Assembly: GCA_947489825.1 (NCBI GenBank)
Contig: CANLFL010000012.1
Location: 1 to 13,049 of the forward strand
From: Candidatus Nanopelagicaceae bacterium
Lineage (GTDB): Bacteria > Actinomycetota > Actinomycetes > Nanopelagicales > Nanopelagicaceae
Direction of reading: 5' to 3'
Length of the DNA stretch: 13,049 nucleotides
Position 1 is the first letter of the stretch. Each line of letters begins with the position of its first letter. Positions 7,563 to 13,049 of this stretch are shown here, in pieces. The notes under the pieces are model-generated. The model saw only the letters and a list, made by a program, of their open reading frames with translations, was not told the origin of the DNA and made no database searches. A program made the translations under genes and the position numbers.

Positions 7563-8345
7563 TCACCACATTGTGATTGTGTCTAAACCCACCTTAAATA
7601 TTAGCGCAGTAGTAATCACAAGAAATATCTTTCGAATAAAGGTTGATCCCCCTCGTATAGCAAGGGTCGCACCGATCAATCCTCCAGCAACATTTGCTAC
7701 CGCCAACACCAGACCCACCTTCCACAGAATTGAACCATCTAGACCAAAGACAAGAATTGCGCCCAGATTGGTGCAGAGATTAATGACCTTTGCCATCGCC
7801 GAAGCTTGTAAGAAGGCAAAGCCCAAAACAGCTACCAAGATCAGAATTAAGAATGATCCGGTACCGGGGCCGATCAATCCGTCGTAGAAACCAATTCCGC
7901 CAGCTGCAATCGAACCAATACGCATCTGCTTCTTCGGTGAATGCTTGAGGGACTCCACCGCACCAAGTTGTGGGCGCATCGCCGTGTAGATCACCACAGC
8001 GATCAGGAGAATGACGATGATCGGCCGCAGCGCTTTTGTTGGTATTGACGATGCTAAAAGTGCTCCACCGATAGATCCCATAAATGCAGGTAGCGCCATG
8101 GCAATCAGTAACTTCCAGTTGAAAGTGATCGCACGCCGATAAAGAAGTGTTGCTGCAGATGTTCCAAAGACCGACGTTAATTTATTGGTTCCGAGTACCT
8201 CCACTGTTTCAAATTTGGGTAGGCCAATAAGGAGTGCCGGAAGCTGAATGAGTCCCCCACCGCCAGCCATTGAATCAATCAAGCCAGCACAGAAAGCAGC
8301 ACAGATAAGAAATATTAGAGTCGTCAGTGTGATGTCGTAAAACAC
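7563..8345 (-). CDS. TSUP (TauE/SafE, YfcA-like) family membrane transporter
   Basis: Polytopic inner-membrane protein of 260 residues, close to the usual length of about 250-270. It is mostly hydrophobic, with about 8 predicted membrane segments by eye. It has the duplicated motif of the family: GLIDSMAGGGGLIQLPALL in the first half (about 21-39) and GFYDGLIGPGTGSFLIL in the second (about 151-167). ALGTNKL-like wording (VLGTNKLTSVFG, about 50-61) resembles E. coli YfcA. TSUP proteins are linked to export or import of sulfite, sulfonates or small organic acids; the substrate here cannot be read from sequence. The GTG start at 8343-8345 lies 5 bases after the proS stop and no other start is plausible before residue 26, so it is probably co-transcribed with proS. 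Neither neighbour suggests a metabolic role. Confidence 0.92.
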   Translation of the reverse strand: MFYDITLTTLIFLICAAFCAGLIDSMAGGGGLIQLPALLIGLPKFETVEVLGTNKLTSVFGTSAATLLYRRAITFNWKLLIAMALPAFMGSIGGALLASSIPTKALRPIIVILLIAVVIYTAMRPQLGAVESLKHSPKKQMRIGSIAAGGIGFYDGLIGPGTGSFLILILVAVLGFAFLQASAMAKVINLCTNLGAILVFGLDGSILWKVGLVLAVANVAGGLIGATLAIRGGSTFIRKIFLVITTALIFKVGLDTITMW

Positions 8346-8350
8346 GTGCG

Positions 8351-10081
8351 CTAAAGCGAAGCTACGAGTGTGCAGATTGAAGTTACCGCCGAAGCCAGTG
8401 CTACTTCTTGCTTATCTCCACTCTTGCGTACGCGTACTTCGACATTTCCTTGTTCGAGTGATTTACCAACAACCACGATGACGGGATTGCCGATGAGCTC
8501 TGCATCTTTAAACTTCACACCAGGACTTGTTCCTCGTCGATCATCGAGCATGACGCTCACACCCGCCGCTTCAAGTTCTGCTGCAATCTTCTCGGCAGTA
8601 TCAAAGGGAAGATCTTCTTTGCCTGTAGCAACAATATGAACTTTGGCAGGGGCAAGCTCTGCTGGCCAGCTGAGGCCAATCTCGTCATATGTCTGCTCAG
8701 CAATGGCAGCAACTGCTCTCGTAACACCTATTCCATAAGAACCCATGGTGACAACTTGAGATTTACCGTTCTGATCTAAAACTGTGAGTGAAAGTGCTTC
8801 GGCATACTTGCGTCCAAGTTGGAAGATATGGCCAATTTCAATTGCGCGATCAATAACAACTTCGGTTGCACACTCTGGGCAGGCATCTCCTGCACGTACC
8901 TCTGCTGCTTCAACATATGCATCAGGTGTGAAATCGCGGCCATTAACAACATTGCGCGCATGGCGATCTTTCTTGTTGGCACCAGTGACCCACGCACTTC
9001 CTGGTGCGACGCGAGGATCGGCGTAAACAGTAATTCCGAGTGCTTGTGCATTTTGTGGACCGATATATCCCTTAACTAGTCCTGGATATTTTGCGAAATC
9101 TGCTTCTTCAAATGTGCGAAGTTCGTGAATACCGCCACAATTTTCTTGGAAGCGCTTCAGATCAACTTCACGGTCACCCGGTAATAGAACTGAGATTGCC
9201 TTTCCATCTGCGATCAACATAACATTCTTTAAGGTATTCGCTCCGGTAAATCCCCCGCCAAAGCGTTCATTGAGTACCTGCACTAGTGACTCGATCGTTG
9301 GAGTATTTGGAGTATCGAGCTCTTCAAGAGCTGGTGTTGCACCGGAATCGACAGGATCAACCTTTGTCACCATCGCTTCCACGTTGGCCGCAAATCCACA
9401 TGAAGGACACAGAACATAGGTATCTTCACCGGTGGGACATGGTGCTAAGAATTCCTCAGACTTTGAACCGCCCATCGCGCCAGAGACTGCCCTTACGATG
9501 TTGTATTTGAGTCCAAGGCGATCAAAGGTGTGAACGTAGGCGTCACGATGTTTTTGATATGAGACATCAAGGCCAGCATCATCTACATCAAATGAGTAAG
9601 AATCCTTCATCACAAACTCACGCCCGCGGATAATTCCGCTACGTGGACGTGCTTCATCGCGGAATTTGGTTTGAATCTGGTAGATCGACAGTGGAAGATC
9701 CTTATATGAGGAGTACTCCCCCTTAACCATCAAGGTAAACATCTCTTCGTGCGTTGGGCCTAAGAGATAATCTGCACCTTTGCGATCTTGTAAACGGAAA
9801 AGTGATGGGCCGTACTCTTCCCAACGATTGGTTACCTCGTAAGGCTCGCGTGGAAGGAGTGAAGGAAAATGAACTTCTTGGAATCCAGCCTTATCCATCT
9901 CTTCACGAATCACGCGCTCGATATTGCGCAGCGTGATCACACCGAGAGGTAGCCATGAGTAAATACCGGCACCGATTCGACGGATGTAACCGGCGCGGAT
10001 TAAGAGGCGATGGCTTGCAACTTCAGCATCTGCTGGATCATCGCGCAAGGTGCGCAAGAAGAGGGTAGACATTCGCAACAT
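8351..10081 (-). CDS. proS: Proline--tRNA ligase (bacterial type with editing domain)
   Basis: Class II synthetase that charges tRNA-Pro and edits misacylated Ala-tRNA-Pro. The 576 residues show motif 2 features GPTHEE at 108-113 and [16 protein letters not shown] at 141-156, then the inserted editing (INS) domain of about 225-400, and motif 3 GSYGIGVTR at 447-455, followed by the anticodon-binding domain (about 478-575). The INS domain is flanked by CPSC (225-228) and CPEC (401-404), possibly a metal-binding pair. It keeps GANKKDRH at 367-374, whose His corresponds to the histidine important for editing in E. coli ProRS, so post-transfer editing is likely intact. The ATG at 10079-10081 is favoured over the ATG three codons later because TAGGCT lies 6 bases upstream of it, a leaderless arrangement. 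No Shine-Dalgarno is seen. Confidence 0.98.
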   Translation of the reverse strand: MLRMSTLFLRTLRDDPADAEVASHRLLIRAGYIRRIGAGIYSWLPLGVITLRNIERVIREEMDKAGFQEVHFPSLLPREPYEVTNRWEEYGPSLFRLQDRKGADYLLGPTHEEMFTLMVKGEYSSYKDLPLSIYQIQTKFRDEARPRSGIIRGREFVMKDSYSFDVDDAGLDVSYQKHRDAYVHTFDRLGLKYNIVRAVSGAMGGSKSEEFLAPCPTGEDTYVLCPSCGFAANVEAMVTKVDPVDSGATPALEELDTPNTPTIESLVQVLNERFGGGFTGANTLKNVMLIADGKAISVLLPGDREVDLKRFQENCGGIHELRTFEEADFAKYPGLVKGYIGPQNAQALGITVYADPRVAPGSAWVTGANKKDRHARNVVNGRDFTPDAYVEAAEVRAGDACPECATEVVIDRAIEIGHIFQLGRKYAEALSLTVLDQNGKSQVVTMGSYGIGVTRAVAAIAEQTYDEIGLSWPAELAPAKVHIVATGKEDLPFDTAEKIAAELEAAGVSVMLDDRRGTSPGVKFKDAELIGNPVIVVVGKSLEQGNVEVRVRKSGDKQEVALASAVTSICTLVASL

Positions 10082-10083
10082 GG

Positions 10084-10096
10084 AGCGAGCCTACCT
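10084..10096 (-). promoter_or_regulatory. Candidate promoter block of leaderless proS transcript
   Basis: AGGTAGGCTCGCT in the mRNA sense, with TAGGCT at 10088-10093 ending 6 bases before the proS ATG. It is identical over 13 bases to the block before rimP. It lies in the 39-base spacer after ispG. Position and repetition support a -10 element whose transcript starts at the ATG; no clear -35 box is present. Confidence 0.6.
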
Positions 10097-10120
10097 GAGA
10101 CTCTGCTGCTTATTGCGCCT

Positions 10121-11272
10121 TTACTGCGTAAGAACTTCAGGCTTTCCGCTTGCAACTCCTGCAGCTTCCATCTCATCTGCAAGGCGCATCGCTTCTTCAA
10201 TTAAAGTTTCAACGATCTGAGCCTCGGGAACGGTCTTGATGACCACTCCCTTTACAAAGATCTGACCCTTTCCATTTCCAGATGCAACACCAAGGTCTGC
10301 CTCGCGCGCTTCACCCGGACCATTAACGACGCAACCCATGACGGCAACGCGTAGTGGAACTGTCATTCCTTCAAGACCTGCCTGCACTTTTTCAGCCAAT
10401 GTGTAGACATCGACTTGTGCACGGCCGCATGACGGACAGGAAACAATTTCGAGTTTACGTTGGCGCAGGTTGAGTGATTCTAAAATTGAAATTCCGACTT
10501 TGACTTCCTCTGCCGGAGGCGCTGACATCGATACGCGGATAGTGTCGCCGATACCTTCTGCCAGCAAAATTGCAAATGCTGATGCAGATTTAATTGTTGC
10601 TTGGAAGGCAGGGCCTGCCTCTGTCACACCGAGGTGAAGTGGGTAATCACATTTAGAAGCCAAGATTCGGTATGCATTAACCATCGTGACTGGATCGTGA
10701 TGCTTTACTGAAATCTTAATATTTGAAAATCCATGCTCTTCAAAGAGCGATGCCTCCCAGAGCGCAGACTCAGCCAACGCCTCCGGTGTTGCCTTTCCAT
10801 ACTTTGCAAGAAGGCGAGGATCGAGCGAGCCGGCGTTAACGCCGATACGGATTGGGATTCCCGCATCTCCAGCAGCTTTTGCGACTTCTTTGACCTTGTC
10901 ATCGAATTGCTTAATGTTTCCCGGATTTACTCGGACTGCAGCGCATCCAGCATCGATTGCGGCGAAAATATATTTTGGTTGAAAATGAATATCTGCGATA
11001 ACAGGAATCTGAGATTTCTTTGCAATTTGTGCAAGTGCATCAGCATCATCTTGACTGGGAACTGCAACGCGAACAATCTGGCATCCCGTAGCGGTGAGTT
11101 CTGCGATCTGTTGAAGAGTTGCATTGACATCTGAGGTGACGGTTGTGCACATAGATTGCACGCTGACCGGATGGTCGCTACCGATACCGACCTTGCCCAC
11201 CATCATCTGCCTTGTTTTACGACGAGGTGCAAGGGTCTTAAGTGGCGCTGAAGGAATTCCGAGATCAACCAT
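10121..11272 (-). CDS. ispG: 4-hydroxy-3-methylbut-2-en-1-yl diphosphate synthase (flavodoxin/ferredoxin)
   Basis: [4Fe-4S] enzyme of the MEP pathway that reduces 2-C-methyl-erythritol 2,4-cyclodiphosphate to HMBPP, the penultimate step to IPP/DMAPP. From the chosen start it has 383 residues. It shows the TIM-barrel part with PVSVQSM near 35-41, [20 protein letters not shown] (about 90-109) and [13 protein letters not shown] (115-127), and the C-terminal cluster domain with SCPSCGR (Cys279, Cys282) and [11 protein letters not shown] (Cys314). Lys/Arg-rich RRKTRQ near the N-terminus is typical of actinobacteria. I chose ATG at 11270-11272; an in-frame TTG at 11288-11290 would add six residues that do not resemble the family. 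The gene starts about 20 bases after rseP ends and shares a pathway with dxr two genes upstream. Confidence 0.97.
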   Translation of the reverse strand: MVDLGIPSAPLKTLAPRRKTRQMMVGKVGIGSDHPVSVQSMCTTVTSDVNATLQQIAELTATGCQIVRVAVPSQDDADALAQIAKKSQIPVIADIHFQPKYIFAAIDAGCAAVRVNPGNIKQFDDKVKEVAKAAGDAGIPIRIGVNAGSLDPRLLAKYGKATPEALAESALWEASLFEEHGFSNIKISVKHHDPVTMVNAYRILASKCDYPLHLGVTEAGPAFQATIKSASAFAILLAEGIGDTIRVSMSAPPAEEVKVGISILESLNLRQRKLEIVSCPSCGRAQVDVYTLAEKVQAGLEGMTVPLRVAVMGCVVNGPGEAREADLGVASGNGKGQIFVKGVVIKTVPEAQIVETLIEEAMRLADEMEAAGVASGKPEVLTQ

Positions 11273-11292
11273 GGCGCTATTCTGCCCCAACT

Positions 11293-12438
11293 TTAGCCAT
11301 TGAGCGAGATGGGATTGACTATGTCGGCAACGAGTAAGAGAAGGGTGAGCGCAATAAGAATTACTACGACTACTGCGGTGATGGGTGTGAGCACCTGCAC
11401 ATTGATAGGGGCAGGACGCGGGCGACCGCGAAGTCGAGCAATAAATGCGCGAAATTCATCTGCGATTGCGACAGCCATGTGACCACCATCGAGAGGCAGG
11501 ATTGGTAAGAGATTAAATATTCCAACAAAAATATTTAAGCTAGCGATGATGAGTAAGAAGGTGCCAATGCGTTGGTTCCAGTTCTGATCACCGCTTGCAA
11601 GAGTTTCACCAGATACGCGAGCAACACCGATGACACCAACGAGACCATCGATATCACGTTCTTGGCCACCAAATGTCTGGCCCCACAGCTCTGGAATTTT
11701 CGCTGGCAATAGCGCAAGTGCTTTAACGGATTGAACTGCCATTGACCCAGTGATTGCGAATGACTCTTGGCCAGCCTTAAGTATTCCAAATCTCTTGATA
11801 CCAACTTCATTCATGATGCCTAGAACATATCGCTGCTCGCCTCCAACATCGGTAAGTCGAGGCGTTGCACGAAGCTCTACAGGTTGGCCACTACGAAGAA
11901 CGGTAAAGGTAAGTTCTCCACCATTTGATTCGCGAATGAGTTCGACTCCACGCGCCCAATCGGTTACTTCTTCACCGTTAATGGATTGAATCTCATCACC
12001 CTGTCGGAACCCAGCTGCAACGGCAGAGGTTTCAGGCACTACCTCTTTAACAACAGAAGTTAAAGAGTTGACACCTACTCCAGCAAGGAGTGTGAAGAGC
12101 AGGAGGATTCCAAGAACGAAGTGGAGAAATGAACCCGCACCAAGAACAATGAGTTTCTTAGAGGAGCGTGCAATATAGAAGGCGCGCGACTCTTCACCTG
12201 GCTCCATCACTTCATCGGGAGTCATACCCGAGATTTTGCAATATCCACCAGCGGGAATTGCCTTGATTCCATATTCAGTCTCACCCTTACGGAAAGACCA
12301 GATCCGCTTTCCGAAACCTAAAAAGAACTCAGTCACCTTCATATTGAATTTACGGGCGGTGATGTAATGGCCAAATTCGTGAACCATCACAGATAGAAGT
12401 AGTGCAACAACAAAGGCAAGAATTCCTAAAATCTCCAT
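11293..12438 (-). CDS. rseP: Site-2 intramembrane metalloprotease (RseP/Rip1 family)
   Basis: Zinc protease embedded in the membrane that cleaves transmembrane substrates such as anti-sigma factors after a first external cut; the actinobacterial member studied in Mycobacterium is Rip1. The 381 residues contain the metal site HEFGH at 20-24 in the first membrane segment, a second hydrophobic segment near 100-120, a PDZ domain of about 125-195 ([14 protein letters not shown] at 145-158), and the [12 protein letters not shown] motif at 309-320 with the third metal ligand Asp. A final membrane helix is at about 350-372. ATG at 12436-12438 is 2 bases after the dxr stop, so coupled translation is likely. 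The dxr-rseP-ispG order is common in actinobacteria. The substrate cannot be told from this window. Confidence 0.96.
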   Translation of the reverse strand: MEILGILAFVVALLLSVMVHEFGHYITARKFNMKVTEFFLGFGKRIWSFRKGETEYGIKAIPAGGYCKISGMTPDEVMEPGEESRAFYIARSSKKLIVLGAGSFLHFVLGILLLFTLLAGVGVNSLTSVVKEVVPETSAVAAGFRQGDEIQSINGEEVTDWARGVELIRESNGGELTFTVLRSGQPVELRATPRLTDVGGEQRYVLGIMNEVGIKRFGILKAGQESFAITGSMAVQSVKALALLPAKIPELWGQTFGGQERDIDGLVGVIGVARVSGETLASGDQNWNQRIGTFLLIIASLNIFVGIFNLLPILPLDGGHMAVAIADEFRAFIARLRGRPRPAPINVQVLTPITAVVVVILIALTLLLLVADIVNPISLNG

Positions 12439-12440
12439 AG

Positions 12441-13049
12441 TCAGACCGCTCTCTTAATGACTTCGTGGGCTACGCGACGAGCATCATCTTCGATGGCACT
12501 GACATCGGCAAGATCGCGCAGAGCAGAGACTGCGATAGGAGAAAGTTGTTGAACCACAGCATCGACTGTATCGATAATTGCTGTGTATTCGATGTGAGAA
12601 TCAAGAAATGCTGCAACGGCAACCTCATTGGCCGCGTTAAAGATTGCGGGCAATCCCCCACCAAGCGACCCACATCGACGAGCAAGATCGACGGCTGGAA
12701 ATTTCACAGTATCTATAGGTGCAAAGCTCCAAGTAGATGCAGCGCTCCAATCAATGGGAACACTCGCATTGGGTAAACGATCCGGGTAGCTTAAGGCGTA
12801 TGCAATCGGCCCCTTCATATTTGGTGGGCTCGCTTGCGCGATCGTTGATCCATCAACATATTCAACGAGTGAATGAACAACTGATTGCGGATGTATTACT
12901 GCTTCGATCTGTGAATATGGAATATCAAAGAGATAATGTGCTTCAATAATTTCAAGACCTTTATTCACCAAGGTTGATGAGTTAATGGTCACAACAGGGC
13001 CCATCGCCCATGTGGGATGGGATAGCGCTTCTGCAATTGTGACAGTTGA
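12441..13049 (-). CDS. dxr: 1-deoxy-D-xylulose 5-phosphate reductoisomerase, C-terminal part
   Basis: The frame is open to the right edge, so the gene is cut by the window; 202 codons before the stop are present. It does not start at the ATG 13002-13004: the codons upstream (ending SHPTWA before MGPVV) match the Dxr pattern HPTW.MGP. Dxr makes MEP from DXP with NADPH, the first committed step of the MEP pathway. Visible features are NSSTLVNKGLEIIEAHYLF, the substrate-binding segment with HPQSVVHSLVEYVDGS, and the catalytic loop wording PPNMKGPIAYALSYPDR. The C-terminal helical domain (NAANEVAVAAFL and onward) completes the protein. It is followed after 2 bases by rseP and then ispG, another enzyme of the same pathway. 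Confidence 0.97.
   Translation of the reverse strand, partial: STVTIAEALSHPTWAMGPVVTINSSTLVNKGLEIIEAHYLFDIPYSQIEAVIHPQSVVHSLVEYVDGSTIAQASPPNMKGPIAYALSYPDRLPNASVPIDWSAASTWSFAPIDTVKFPAVDLARRCGSLGGGLPAIFNAANEVAVAAFLDSHIEYTAIIDTVDAVVQQLSPIAVSALRDLADVSAIEDDARRVAHEVIKRAV

Noticed and set aside
11288..11290. TTG start for ispG
   Set aside because: The extra six residues do not resemble the family, and an ATG with family-like N-terminus follows immediately.
12441..13004. A complete 187-residue gene starting at the ATG 13002-13004
   Set aside because: The frame continues without a stop to the window edge and its upstream codons match Dxr; it is an edge-truncated gene.

Overview
The window is one block of housekeeping genes, all on the minus strand. 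It comes from an actinobacterium whose base composition is visibly lower in G+C than Streptomyces or Mycobacterium. Four things point to the phylum: the gene order dxr-rseP-ispG-proS-rimP-nusA-ylxR-infB-rbfA-truB-ribF-rpsO-pnp, the actinobacterial form of NusA (no C-terminal acidic repeats), an IF2 linker with PRPGNNPF repeats, and a structured leader before pnp. A streamlined freshwater lineage (Nanopelagicales/acI type) would fit the compact spacing and moderate GC, but that placement is inference.

Layout in transcription order (high to low coordinates). At the right edge are the C-terminal two thirds of dxr (12441-13049, cut by the window end), the site-2 protease rseP and ispG. Two MEP-pathway isoprenoid enzymes thus flank an intramembrane protease with almost no spacing. 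Next come proS and a YfcA-like TSUP membrane protein (7563-8345), which is the only accessory-looking gene. Then follows the nusA-infB group: rimP, nusA, ylxR, infB, rbfA, truB and ribF, covering 30S maturation, transcription elongation control, initiation factor 2, tRNA pseudouridylation and FMN/FAD synthesis. At the left are rpsO and the first codons of pnp (window edge).

Non-coding content is small but interpretable. The rpsO-pnp spacer folds into several helices at the place where the Actino-pnp RNA is expected. The ribF-rpsO spacer holds a long hairpin ending just before the rpsO Shine-Dalgarno, a candidate S15 autoregulatory leader. The same 13-base block, containing a TAGGCT -10-like hexamer, lies 5-6 bases before the start codons of both proS and rimP; ylxR has TAGACT at the same distance. 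These look like promoters of leaderless mRNAs and suggest internal transcription starts within the long cluster.

I found no mobile element, CRISPR array, tRNA, rRNA or evident new system. The points worth a second look are regulatory (leaderless promoter blocks, two leader RNAs) and contextual (TSUP gene between proS and rimP; no DHH phosphoesterase between rbfA and truB).
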